Program-made: the position numbers and the translations under genes
Notes under the pieces: generated by a model
Told to the model about the DNA's origin: nothing
Database searches by the model: none
What the model saw: the letters and a program-made list of their open reading frames with translations, nothing else
In this document: positions 14,358-22,443 of the stretch, one piece after another
How positions within the stretch are numbered: position 1 is the first letter of the stretch
Layout of the letters: each line of letters opens with the position of its first letter
Source of the DNA: an uncultured Pseudomonadota bacterium
Lineage (GTDB): Bacteria > Pseudomonadota > Gammaproteobacteria > Burkholderiales > Rhodocyclaceae
Assembly (NCBI GenBank): GCA_946479855.1
Contig: CAMLHL010000042.1
Coordinates: 1 to 26,728 of the forward strand
DNA length: 26,728 nucleotides
Direction of reading: 5' to 3'

Positions 14358-16346
14358 CTAGCCGGCGCGCAACATACGTTCGAAATCGCCGGCCATGACC
14401 GGCCGGGAAAACAGATAGCCCTGGTATTCGTGGCAACCGTGTTCGGCGAGAAAATCCAGTTCGCCAGGCGTTTCGACCCCTTCGGCGATGATGCTCAGGT
14501 CGAAGGCATGAGCCAGATGGATGATCTCCTTGATCATCGTTCTTTTCTGCGCATCGCTCTCCATTTGATGGACGAAGGACTGGTCGATCTTCAGCCGGTC
14601 GACGGGCAGGCGCCGCAGATAGGAGAGCGACGAGTAGCCGGTACCGAAATCGTCGAGCGAGATGCTGGCCCCCAGGTCGCGCAACTCGTTGAGTATGCGC
14701 ACCGATGCCTCCATGTCCTCCATCATGCTGCTTTCAGTCACCTCAAGCTCCAGCGATCCCGGCGCCACCTCGTTGGCGGCCAGCAAGTCCTTGAGCACCC
14801 GCAGAATGCCGCCATCACGAAACTGTCGCGTCGACACATTGACGGCCATGCGCAAATCGCGGAAGCCGGCGCCCTGCCAGAGGCGATTCTGGGTATTGGC
14901 GGTACGCAGAACCCACTCGCCGATCGGCCCGATCAGCCCGGTCTCTTCGGCCAGCGGGATAAAGCGCTCCGGATGAACCTGGCCAAACTCCGGACTCTGC
15001 CAGCGGATCAAGGCTTCGGCGCCGACGATGGCACCATCGCTGAGGCGGATCTGCGGCTGGTAGAAGAGGCTGAACTCGCGGTTCTCGAGTCCGCTCCACA
15101 AGGCATTCTCCAGCCGGACCCGCTCGGCGGCAAAGGCGCCCAGATCGCGCGTATAGAACTGCAGGGTACCGCCACCGGCAGCTTTGGCGCGATGCATGGC
15201 CGCATCGGCATGGGCGAGCAGCACTTCGGCATCCTTGCCGTCGTCGGGGTAAAGACTGGCACCAACACTGCACGCCTGATGGATGGAATGGCCATTGACG
15301 AGATAAGGCTGCATGAAGGCGGCGAGCACCTTGCTCGCCCCGTGCAGCGCCTCCTGAGCGCCATTTTTCAGGCCATCCATGACGATGACGAATTCGTCGC
15401 TGCCATGCCGGGCCACGGTGTCCCCGTCACGAACGATCTGCTGCAGGCGTGCCGCGATTTCCCTGATCAGGGCATCGCCGAACGAATGCCCCATGCTGTC
15501 GTTGATGAACTTGAAGCGCTCGATGCCGACGAAGAGCACGGCCAGCCCCTCGTCCCGGTCCCGGCCGAGGTGGGCGATCGCCTGTTCGAGGCGGTCCTTG
15601 AGCAGGTTGCGATTGGCCAGATCGGTCAGGCCATCGTGGGTGGCCAGGTACTCGATTCTCGCCTCGTAGGCCTTGCGTTCGCTGAGATCGTGGATGAAAG
15701 CGGCGAAGAACGGGAAGGCATCGGCCTCGATCAGGGTGACCGCCATTTCGACCGGGAACTCATGGGCATCGGCGCGCAATGCCGTCATTTCCTCGCGCTG
15801 CCCGGATGCCTCGCCATGCCCCTTGCTGCGGCAGATGGCGAGCATCTCGCGGAAGGCTTCGCGGCGGGAGCCGGGCAGGATCAGTTCGACCAGATCCCGA
15901 CCGATGACCTGCTCCCGCCGATAGCCGAACATGCGTTCGGCCGCCGGATTGAACTCGATGATGCGGCCATCTACACCGAAGGTGATGATGCTGTCGAAGG
16001 CGCTGCCGAGGATCGCCGCCTTGCGCCGCTCGCTGTCCCGCAACGAGCGGTTGAGGTCGAGGGTCTGCCGGTGCGTCATTTCGAACAGCGCCATGACCTG
16101 GGTCAGGAAGGCTTCGCTGCGCATGATCGTCTGCCCCTTGGGCAGCCCCGCCTTGAGCTGCGGCTTGATCGTCTGCACCAGACGGTAATGAATGCCGATC
16201 AGCCCGAGTATGGTCTGCTCGCCGGCGATCGCCCGGCGCCCCAATTCGTAGGCACGCTGCAACGCCGTTTCTTCATCCCCTCCGTTCAGGTAGTCGACAA
16301 AGGCCGACTCATAGTCCGCCGCGAATTTCGGTTGCCCGGTGTTCAT
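14358..16346 (-). CDS. RsbU_N-PAS-GGDEF(degenerate)-EAL protein: c-di-GMP phosphodiesterase output of the stressosome
   Basis: A 662-residue soluble protein and last gene of the rsbRSTX operon. Residues about 10-95 match the RsbU N-terminal domain that binds RsbT (helical pattern YxxALxxYL...LQRAYELGRR...ILGLIGIH...FEMTHRQ). A PAS domain follows (about 108-228; IIEFNPAAERMFGY). The GGDEF domain (about 230-400) is degraded: the signature is GSDEF at 315-319, and the first metal-binding Asp-x-Asp reads G-I-E in LFVGIERFKFIND. The RxxD site is kept. The EAL domain (about 408-660) is intact: EALIRW from 444, NVSTRQF, EVTES, DDFGTG, LKIDQSF, AEGVET and QGYLFSRP. The protein should hydrolyse c-di-GMP. 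I chose the ATG at 16346 (GAGG 8 nt upstream, 4-base overlap with rsbX). An ATG at 16352 is possible. Confidence 0.88.
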   Translation of the reverse strand: MNTGQPKFAADYESAFVDYLNGGDEETALQRAYELGRRAIAGEQTILGLIGIHYRLVQTIKPQLKAGLPKGQTIMRSEAFLTQVMALFEMTHRQTLDLNRSLRDSERRKAAILGSAFDSIITFGVDGRIIEFNPAAERMFGYRREQVIGRDLVELILPGSRREAFREMLAICRSKGHGEASGQREEMTALRADAHEFPVEMAVTLIEADAFPFFAAFIHDLSERKAYEARIEYLATHDGLTDLANRNLLKDRLEQAIAHLGRDRDEGLAVLFVGIERFKFINDSMGHSFGDALIREIAARLQQIVRDGDTVARHGSDEFVIVMDGLKNGAQEALHGASKVLAAFMQPYLVNGHSIHQACSVGASLYPDDGKDAEVLLAHADAAMHRAKAAGGGTLQFYTRDLGAFAAERVRLENALWSGLENREFSLFYQPQIRLSDGAIVGAEALIRWQSPEFGQVHPERFIPLAEETGLIGPIGEWVLRTANTQNRLWQGAGFRDLRMAVNVSTRQFRDGGILRVLKDLLAANEVAPGSLELEVTESSMMEDMEASVRILNELRDLGASISLDDFGTGYSSLSYLRRLPVDRLKIDQSFVHQMESDAQKRTMIKEIIHLAHAFDLSIIAEGVETPGELDFLAEHGCHEYQGYLFSRPVMAGDFERMLRAG

Positions 16347-17002
16347 GAGCATCGCCTCGGCAATGGGACATTACCGCCCTCGCCATGCCAGCGCAGGACG
16401 AGGACCAGGGCATCGTCCGTCGCCTTGCCATGGCGCTCGAGAATGGCTCGCGCCACCCGGTCGGCCGGACCCCGCTGAATGTCGCCAGTGGTGAAGCGCT
16501 CATCGATCCCGTCGGTGGCAAAAATCAGCAGATCACCAGGACAAATCGGCAACACGCTAGGCTGGACCGTCGGCAGGCGATAACCCACGACCCCGCTGCG
16601 ATTGGTCAGATACTCTTTGCGGCAGGTCCCGCGCCGGGCTGCCCCGAGCAGAATGCCCTCGACATTGCCGACGCCCGCCCAGGTGAGCGTTGCGCCCGCC
16701 GTTTGCAACGTCGCCAGGGCAAGGGCGGCACCGCGTGTTGTCTGCAGGGCTTCGTGGCAGAGCTTGAACAGGATATCCACCGGCTGGCCGGCCTGTTCGC
16801 GCAAGGTCCTGAGCGCGACCCCGGCGGCGGCGGCGGCTTCATCGCCGTGCCCGAGACCATCGACGACGGCGACCAGAATCCCTTCGCCACCGGGGCAGAC
16901 CAGCGCCGCATCGCCCGACTGCCGCTCGCCACTCATGGCTCGCCCGGCCACCGCATACTCGCAGACCTCAAGCAGATGCCGCTGGAGCGCTACATTTTCC
17001 AT
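16343..17002 (-). CDS. rsbX: RsbX-like PP2C/SpoIIE-family serine phosphatase
   Basis: A 219-residue single-domain phosphatase of the PP2C type. The metal-site aspartates are in place: SGDAAL (D31), VVDGLGHG (D48), FATDGID (D164) and TDDALV near 195-197. WAGVGNVEG at about 108-116 is the conserved GxGN strand. In Bacillus, RsbX removes phosphate from RsbS and RsbR and so resets the stressosome. The same role is inferred here from position directly after rsbT. The start overlaps the end of rsbT by 13 bases, and the ATGA at the other end couples it to the EAL gene. No separate RBS is visible, as expected for translational coupling. Confidence 0.9.
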   Translation of the reverse strand: MENVALQRHLLEVCEYAVAGRAMSGERQSGDAALVCPGGEGILVAVVDGLGHGDEAAAAAGVALRTLREQAGQPVDILFKLCHEALQTTRGAALALATLQTAGATLTWAGVGNVEGILLGAARRGTCRKEYLTNRSGVVGYRLPTVQPSVLPICPGDLLIFATDGIDERFTTGDIQRGPADRVARAILERHGKATDDALVLVLRWHGEGGNVPLPRRCS

Positions 17003-17400
17003 TTGGTCATCGTCACGGTGGTCCCCTTGCCGATCTCCGAGGCCAGATCGAATTCGTCCATCAGTCGTTTCGAGCCCGGCAAACCCAGGCCAAGGCTGCC
17101 GGAGGTGCTGTAGCCGTCCTGCATCGCCGAAAACAGATCGGCAATGCCCGGCCCCCGGTCGCGGGCCACGATCGAAACGCCGAGCTTCTCGCCCTGGCGC
17201 ACCAGGCGCAGGTCGAGTTCGCCCGTCCCGGCATAACTGAGAATATTGCGCGTCACTTCGGAAATGGCGGTAGCGATCAGGGTCAGCTCGCTGGAAGAGA
17301 AATTCAGCGCCGACGCGATCTCCCGCCCACGCAGCCGGGCGGTGACCAGATCGGCCTCGGAGCGGATTGGCACATTCAGTTCATTGAGCACGGCGTTCAC
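16990..17400 (-). CDS. rsbT: RsbT-like serine/threonine kinase (GHKL fold)
   Basis: A 136-residue switch kinase. The N-box is ISEVTRNILSYAG (E48, N52), the G1 box DRGPGI (81-86) and the G2 region DGYSTSGSLGLGLPGSKRL, followed by GTTVTMTKW. These motifs match B. subtilis RsbT closely, including YSTSG and GLPGxKRLMDEF. RsbT phosphorylates RsbS/RsbR, leaves the stressosome and binds the N-terminal domain of RsbU. Here the only protein with such a domain in the window is the EAL protein two genes on. Start codon GTG at 17400 with AAGGTAGG upstream, overlapping rsbS by 20 bases. Confidence 0.93.
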   Translation of the reverse strand: MNAVLNELNVPIRSEADLVTARLRGREIASALNFSSSELTLIATAISEVTRNILSYAGTGELDLRLVRQGEKLGVSIVARDRGPGIADLFSAMQDGYSTSGSLGLGLPGSKRLMDEFDLASEIGKGTTVTMTKWKM

Positions 17401-17761
17401 GGCCTACCTTGATATCGAGCCGGGACAGGGCATCCTCGAGGTCGAGTGCCGTCTCCGTGCCCTCCAGCGTCAGGCCCAACTGGACCATGGCGAAGGCCAC
17501 ATCCGGCTGGATGCCGACGACCACCGTCCGCGCCCCCAGCAATTGGGTCATCTGGGCGATATGGCGAAGCGTGCGGGCGGCAAAGGAATCGAGGACATCG
17601 AGCACGGTGACGTCGATGATGACGCAGGTGGCCCGGTATTTCTTGACCTCGGCGACCAGTTCGTCGCGCAGGCCGACCAGATCGGCGTCCATCAAGACTT
17701 CCTGGACCGACGCGATCAGCGTTTCCCCCAGTTTGAGGATCGGTGCCCGGACACGATTCAT
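17381..17761 (-). CDS. rsbS: RsbS-like STAS-domain stressosome scaffold
   Basis: A 126-residue single STAS domain. Together with RsbR it would build the stressosome core and hold RsbT. The phosphorylated serine of Bacillus RsbS (S59) is conserved at the same number in VLDVLDSFAART, and VVVGIQPDVAFAMVQLGL matches the RsbS signature VTGIQPxVAxxLxELG. The ATG overlaps the rsbR stop by 4 bases (ATGA), with AAGGT about 7 nt upstream. The length is close to the family's usual 120 residues. Confidence 0.93.
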   Translation of the reverse strand: MNRVRAPILKLGETLIASVQEVLMDADLVGLRDELVAEVKKYRATCVIIDVTVLDVLDSFAARTLRHIAQMTQLLGARTVVVGIQPDVAFAMVQLGLTLEGTETALDLEDALSRLDIKVGRERRAQ

Positions 17762-18717
17762 GGCCCGACCTTCGGGTTTGGATCATCGGCACCGTCCCCA
17801 TCTTTGACCACCCGGTAGCCGAGCAGGTGTTCCGCCGCCTCGATCCCCCCCTGCAGATCGCCTACCGTTCTGATCCGCCGCAGATCAATGCCGAGCCTGA
17901 CCATCGTCTGCGCGATCTCGGGAGCGATGCCGCTGACGATCGAAATCGCCCCCATCAAACGCGCCGCCTCGACGGTCTGGACCAGATGGTTGGCCACCTT
18001 GGTGTCGACCGAAGGCACCCCGGTCACGTCGATGACGACCACGGTCGCCCGGTTGGCGCGCACCGAGCGCAGCAACTGCTCGGTCAGCTGGCGGGCGCGC
18101 CGGGTATCGATCAGGCCGATGATCGGCAACAACAACAGGCCGGGCCGCAACAGCAGGACAGGCGTCGACAACTCGCGAATCGCTTCCTGCTGGCCCTGGA
18201 TGGTTTGTTCGCGCGACTCGATGTAGGTATCGATGGCCAGCCCCATGTCGAAAAAGGTCAGTTTCATCAGCGAATTGAAGACCGCAAAGGCCTGCTCCGG
18301 CGTCGCCTCAAACTCATCGCGCAGGCGCTTGAAAACGGCACGCAGATAGAAACAGTACATTCCCAGGTAGGACTTGACCGGCAGGCCGACATGCTCGTGC
18401 ACCTGGCCTATCCTGATCCGGTTGGCGACATATTGCTGATCGTAATGACCCTGGGTCAGCCGCATGAAATACGCCTTCTGCATTTCCTTGACGTGCCTGA
18501 GCAAATTGGGATCGGCAAAGAAGGCCCGGGTTTCCTCGAAAGCCATCAGATGCTCGTAGAAATCCTCGATCATCGAGTCGGCGTATTGCGTGGCGAGATC
18601 GTTGACGCCCTCGAGCACGGCCACGTCCTGCTCGGTAAATTCCAGAAAGGCCTTGCGCCGCTGGACCTCCTCGCTGGAAATCGACGTTTCCGTCGCCAGC
18701 GTTTCATGAATTGCCAT
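17758..18717 (-). CDS. rsbR: RsbR-like stressosome sensor with N-terminal globin (heme) domain
   Basis: A 319-residue sensor and first gene of the operon. Residues about 15-170 form a globin-coupled-sensor/protoglobin domain. RIRIGQVHEHVGLPVKSYLGMY carries the proximal-histidine signature, with H107 the likely heme ligand, as in HemAT-type globins. Residues about 183-300 form the RsbR STAS domain. T205 in GLIDTRRA and T239 in VDTKVANHL align with T171 and T205, the two RsbT-phosphorylated threonines of Bacillus RsbRA, and SGIAPEIAQTMVRLGIDL is characteristic. The start has a strong RBS (GAGGAGG). The domain should bind O2, NO or CO and pass the signal to the stressosome. I see no other RsbR paralogue in the window. 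Confidence 0.93.
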   Translation of the reverse strand: MAIHETLATETSISSEEVQRRKAFLEFTEQDVAVLEGVNDLATQYADSMIEDFYEHLMAFEETRAFFADPNLLRHVKEMQKAYFMRLTQGHYDQQYVANRIRIGQVHEHVGLPVKSYLGMYCFYLRAVFKRLRDEFEATPEQAFAVFNSLMKLTFFDMGLAIDTYIESREQTIQGQQEAIRELSTPVLLLRPGLLLLPIIGLIDTRRARQLTEQLLRSVRANRATVVVIDVTGVPSVDTKVANHLVQTVEAARLMGAISIVSGIAPEIAQTMVRLGIDLRRIRTVGDLQGGIEAAEHLLGYRVVKDGDGADDPNPKVGP

Positions 18718-18989
18718 GGTGCCTCCTCGCTAGAAAGGATGCTGCAACATTTTTCGCCGCGGGTTACGAAGGGCGAGCCAGTTTTCGGCTTATTCGATGA
18801 CGGCACGCCGACTGTTAGAACCACCCGGGTAGCATTGGTTTCAACGACTCGGCGACGTGACCGCGGCGCTTGGCCAGCCGCGGCGCCATCCCGTCGATCA
18901 GCGGCGATGCGGCCAGCCCCCGCGATTCCCGCACGGCAAAAAGCCCCGCACCGTTTCCGGCCGGGGCTTTTGCCTGGGCTGGCGACGAC
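18718..18989. other. Intergenic region upstream of the stressosome operon
   Basis: These 272 bases must hold the operon promoter. On the minus strand TTGAAA (18844-18839) is a fair -35, but the -10 18 bases on (TTCTAA) is poor. No alternative-sigma promoter is convincing. The right end contains the ndh terminator. I see no gene here. Confidence 0.4.
18935..18974 (-). terminator. Rho-independent terminator of ndh
   Basis: GGCAAAAAGCCCCG (18935-18948) pairs with CGGGGCTTTTGCC (18962-18974) with one bulged A. On the minus strand the stem is followed by a T-run. It begins 15 bases after the ndh stop codon. Confidence 0.8.
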
Positions 18990-20369
18990 CTAGTGCAGCT
19001 TGACGTGGGGCTCGGTGCGCCGGGTGATCAGGCGAGCCAGGGTATCGAGGGCAACCTTGGCAAAACCATGCAGCGCCAGTTCGTGCAGCTTGTACAGCGA
19101 GAGGTACATCATCCGGGCGAAATAGCCTTCAACCCACAGGTTGCCACCGACCACGCCGCCCATCAGGTTGCCGACGGTCGAATACTTGCCGAGCGAGACC
19201 AGCGAGCCGAAGTCGCGATAGCGCCAGGGCTTGAGCGGCTTGCCCTCGAGCCGGGCCCGTATCTGCTTGACCATGTGCGAGGCCTGCTGGTGCGCCGCCT
19301 GGGCACGCGGCGGAACGGTGACGCCCTCCTTGCCGATCCAGGCGCAGGCGGCGCAGTCGCCGAGGGCGAAGATGTGGGCGTCGCGCGTCGTCTGCAGCGT
19401 CGGATGGACGACCAGCTGGTTGATGCGGTTCGCCTCCAGGCCGCCGAAATCCTTGAGCATTTCCGGCGCCTTGACGCCGGCCGCCCAAACCACCAGCTCG
19501 GCCGGCATCACCTCGCCGCTGGCGAAGCGGACGCCGTCGGCCAGCACTTCGGCGACGGCGGCGCCGGTGCGCACCTCGACGCCGATTTCGCCGAGCAGGC
19601 GCAGCGCCGCACCCGAGACACGCTCGGGAACGGCGGGCAGGACGCGCGGCGCGGCTTCGATGAGGACGATGCGGATATCCTGGCTCGGGTCGATGCGGTC
19701 GAGGCCATAGGAAACCAGGGTGCGCGTCGTCTTGTGCAGTTCGGCGGCCAGTTCGACCCCGGTGGCGCCGCCACCGATGATGGCGACGGTCAGCTGCCCC
19801 GGCTGCCGCGGCGCGTGCTGGGCATGGGCGCGGATGCAGGCATTAACCATGCGGCGATGGAAGCGGGCGGCCTGGGCCGGTGTTTCCAGGGCGATGGCGT
19901 GCTCCTTGACGCCGGGTGTGCCGAAATCGTTGGTCAGGCTGCCGATGCAGATGACCAGCGTGTCGTAGCGGAAGGCGCGCGGCGCGATGACCTGTTCGCC
20001 GCTTTCGTCGATGTAAGGGGCGGTGATAACCAACTGCCGGTCGCGGTCGATGCCGACCACCTCGCCGTAGCGATAGCGGTAGCCGTGCCAGTAGGACTGG
20101 GCCAGATGGTTGATTTCGTAGGTGCCGAGATCCATGCTGCCGGCGGCAATTTCGTGGAGGTGCGGTTTCCAGAAATGGGTCTGCGACTTTTCGATCAGCG
20201 TGATCGCCGCCTTGCGCTTCTTGCCGAGCTGGTCGCCGAGCGCGGTGGCCAGCTCGAGACCGCCGGCCCCGCCGCCGACGATGACGACCTGGTGCAGGCC
20301 GGCATCCGGCCCCTCGACGTTGAAGGGTTCCCCGCTGACGGGCACGTAGGTGTCCCTGGTTATTGCCAT
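18990..20369 (-). CDS. ndh: Type II NADH dehydrogenase (NDH-2)
   Basis: A 459-residue single-subunit, non-proton-pumping NADH:quinone oxidoreductase on the inner membrane surface. The FAD loop is VVIVGGGAGGLEL (28-40) and the NADH loop VAIIGGGATGVEL (195-207). VVWAAGVKAPE and HIFALGDCAACAW are the conserved FAD-contact segments, followed by VPPRAQAAHQQ near the quinone site and an amphipathic C-terminal membrane-binding region. The length fits NDH-2 (about 430-460). The start at 20369 has CGGAGA upstream. It is monocistronic, with its own terminator at 18935-18974. Confidence 0.94.
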   Translation of the reverse strand: MAITRDTYVPVSGEPFNVEGPDAGLHQVVIVGGGAGGLELATALGDQLGKKRKAAITLIEKSQTHFWKPHLHEIAAGSMDLGTYEINHLAQSYWHGYRYRYGEVVGIDRDRQLVITAPYIDESGEQVIAPRAFRYDTLVICIGSLTNDFGTPGVKEHAIALETPAQAARFHRRMVNACIRAHAQHAPRQPGQLTVAIIGGGATGVELAAELHKTTRTLVSYGLDRIDPSQDIRIVLIEAAPRVLPAVPERVSGAALRLLGEIGVEVRTGAAVAEVLADGVRFASGEVMPAELVVWAAGVKAPEMLKDFGGLEANRINQLVVHPTLQTTRDAHIFALGDCAACAWIGKEGVTVPPRAQAAHQQASHMVKQIRARLEGKPLKPWRYRDFGSLVSLGKYSTVGNLMGGVVGGNLWVEGYFARMMYLSLYKLHELALHGFAKVALDTLARLITRRTEPHVKLH

Positions 20370-20479
20370 GGCTGTCTCCGTTGTTTTTTGTTGATGCCGG
20401 AAGATAACCGATTACGTTTAGGGAAACCAAATTACGGCCGGTTTTGGCCTTTTTCCCCGGTCGACCGTGGGATTCGCGG

Positions 20480-21106
20480 TCAGCCGGCCTCGGCCCAGGC
20501 GATGATGGCCTGCCATTGCTCGATGTCGCGCTCGGCGCGCGCAGGCGGCAGGTCGAACAGGGTCATGCCGGCGGCGGTGGCCTGGACGTAGACCTGGGTG
20601 TCGCGCAGGTAGGCGAGCACCGGCAGGTCGAACGAAGCAAAGAATTTTTCCAGTTCGCCGGCGGCGCGGGTCCGGGCATCAACCCGCATGCCGATCACCG
20701 CGACGTCAGCCTTACCCTTGCGGACGGCCTTCTCGGCGAGCAATTCGGTCAGGAAATGGCGGGTCGCCAGCATGTCGAACAACGACGGCTGGACCGGCAC
20801 GATGACCCGCGTCGACAGCTTGAGCACGCGGTCGAGCATCTTGCCGTGCAGGCCGGCCGGGGTGTCGAGGACGACATGCGTGGTGCCCTTGGGCGGCCGG
20901 GAAATCTTGTCCTCGCCGACCGCCCAGGTCTCGATGGTGGGCAGCGCGAAGGGACGAAGCCCCAGCCATTCGCGCGACGATTGCTGGCGGTCGATATCGC
21001 CGAGCATCACCTCGTGCCCCTGGTTGGCAAAATAGCCGGCCAGGTTGGTGGCCAGCGTGCTCTTGCCGGAACCGCCCTTCGGGTTGGCAACGAGAAAGGC
21101 CTTCAT
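20480..21106 (-). CDS. ParA/MinD-family ATPase without a ParB partner
   Basis: A 208-residue deviant-Walker ATPase. The P-loop is PKGGSGKST (residues 9-17) with the signature lysine K10. Further motifs are GDIDRQQS (36-43, Walker A') and VVLDTPAGL (78-86, Walker B). It lacks the N-terminal DNA-binding extension of plasmid ParA and no parB or par site lies nearby, so it is an orphan ParA that may position a cargo on the nucleoid or at a pole. The ATG lies 4 bases inside the end of the TAXI-type gene, so the two are translationally coupled. Confidence 0.88.
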   Translation of the reverse strand: MKAFLVANPKGGSGKSTLATNLAGYFANQGHEVMLGDIDRQQSSREWLGLRPFALPTIETWAVGEDKISRPPKGTTHVVLDTPAGLHGKMLDRVLKLSTRVIVPVQPSLFDMLATRHFLTELLAEKAVRKGKADVAVIGMRVDARTRAAGELEKFFASFDLPVLAYLRDTQVYVQATAAGMTLFDLPPARAERDIEQWQAIIAWAEAG

Positions 21107-22443
21107 GTCAGGGCTTCTTCCCGCTTGTCGAGAATGTGACGAACCAGATTGACGTGTTCGCGCAGGGTGTAGGTCAGGTCGGTGAAACCGAGCGGCACGT
21201 GCAGCTCGCTGGCCTCCTCGTCGAGGGCGTCGAGGCGGGCACGGTAGTCGCCCAGCCGGGCGGCCTCGAAATGGTTCTTGAGGTCGTCTTCGAGGAATTT
21301 CAGCTCGCCGTAGCAGCGGAAGATCTTGGAACGCACCCGCCAGTTATAGATCGCCGGCGCCACCTTGAGCAGCGGGATGAGCAGGGCGAAGATCGGCACC
21401 AGCATGACGATCAGCCGGTCGACCAGCACCGCCAGCCAGAACGGCAGGTAGCGCTGCAAGAAGGGCGCCCCGGACTTGAAGTAGCGCGCCGCCTCGGGCG
21501 ACAGCGGCAGCATCTGGTCCTTGTAGGAGGGAAATTCGCCGGCATCCTGGAAGAAGCCGGACTTGCCGTGCACTTCGCTGGCCGCCTGCAGCAGCAGGGT
21601 CTTCAGCGCCGGATGCAGGTCCTCGCGGACGATCAGGTTGGCAGTCGGGGCCAGCAGCTTGATGTCGGTCGGCGGGAAATCACGGACCAGGTCGGCGACG
21701 CCCTGCGGGAAGGTCAGCTTGGTCAGGAAGGGAAAACGGCGCTGGTAGGCGCCGGCCTGGGCGAAGCTCATCAGCTTGACGCCGGGCGAGCGGAGCAGCA
21801 CCTGGACGACCGGTGCCGACTCGGCGGCGATGATGAAGGCGGCGTCTATCCTCCCCTGCTGCAACTCTTCGGCAGCGGTCAGGCCGGCCACCGGCAACAG
21901 ATGGTCGCCGGCCGGTATTTCGTTGGCATCGAGTAGTTGCTGCGCCAGCTGACGGACGCCCGAGCCCTCCTGGCCGATGGCGATGCGCTTGCCGCGCAGG
22001 TCGGTCAGCCGCGTCAGTTCCTTGCCGTTGCCCGTATCGCCGCGATAGAAGACCCAGACCGGCTCGTAGAACAAGCTGCCGAGCGAGAGCAGGCCGGAAT
22101 CGTCCTCGGCGTCGGGGTCCTCCTTCGGCGGCACGACGCCGCCCTGGACAAAGGCGACCTGCGCCTCGTCGGCCTTCAGGCGTTCGAGGTTCTGCAAGGC
22201 CCCGGCCGAGGCCCTGACCTCCAGCGTGATGCCGTTGCGGGCCAGGATGGCCGCGTAGCGCTTGGCAAACTGGTAATAGGCCCCGCTCTCGCCGCCGGTG
22301 GTGATGACGATGGTCTTGGGCGGCGCCGGCTTGACGAACTGGTAGGCGACGACGAAGCCGATACCGGCGATCAGGACGATCCACCAGGCGGTGGCGAACA
22401 GATCGCGCAGGGAAAGCAGGCCGGCCTTGATCCTGGCCATCAT
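21103..22443 (-). CDS. TAXI-family (TRAP-type) solute-binding protein with two membrane anchors
   Basis: A 446-residue protein. An N-terminal TM helix (about 18-37) is followed by a TAXI/NMT1-like periplasmic binding domain (about 42-320; TIVITTGGESGAYYQFAK and GKRIAIGQEGSG). A second hydrophobic helix (about 335-360) and a charged, helical C-terminal cytoplasmic region of about 85 residues complete it. Classical TAXI proteins are free in the periplasm and feed a TRAP permease. This one is anchored at both ends and no TRAP permease gene is nearby, so it may be a sensor or scaffold. The ATG at 22443 overlaps the stop of the quinone oxidoreductase gene (ATGA). Confidence 0.85.
   Translation of the reverse strand: MMARIKAGLLSLRDLFATAWWIVLIAGIGFVVAYQFVKPAPPKTIVITTGGESGAYYQFAKRYAAILARNGITLEVRASAGALQNLERLKADEAQVAFVQGGVVPPKEDPDAEDDSGLLSLGSLFYEPVWVFYRGDTGNGKELTRLTDLRGKRIAIGQEGSGVRQLAQQLLDANEIPAGDHLLPVAGLTAAEELQQGRIDAAFIIAAESAPVVQVLLRSPGVKLMSFAQAGAYQRRFPFLTKLTFPQGVADLVRDFPPTDIKLLAPTANLIVREDLHPALKTLLLQAASEVHGKSGFFQDAGEFPSYKDQMLPLSPEAARYFKSGAPFLQRYLPFWLAVLVDRLIVMLVPIFALLIPLLKVAPAIYNWRVRSKIFRCYGELKFLEDDLKNHFEAARLGDYRARLDALDEEASELHVPLGFTDLTYTLREHVNLVRHILDKREEALT

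Noticed and set aside
14331..16478. 715-codon plus-strand frame opposite the stressosome output gene
   Set aside because: It mirrors the codon positions of the RsbU_N-PAS-GGDEF-EAL gene, runs through its terminator and has no family features.
18766..18780. Sigma-54-like promoter before rsbR (TGGCTCG-N4-TCGT on the minus strand)
   Set aside because: The -12 element lacks the required GC, so only the -24 half matches.
20458..20467. CGGTCGACCG palindrome after the parA stop as a third copy of the terminator repeat
   Set aside because: Only GGTCGAC is shared. The GCCCT/AGGGC stem and the T-tail in the right orientation are missing.
18870..20591. 573-codon plus-strand frame opposite ndh
   Set aside because: It is antisense to a certain NDH-2 gene and includes the ndh terminator.
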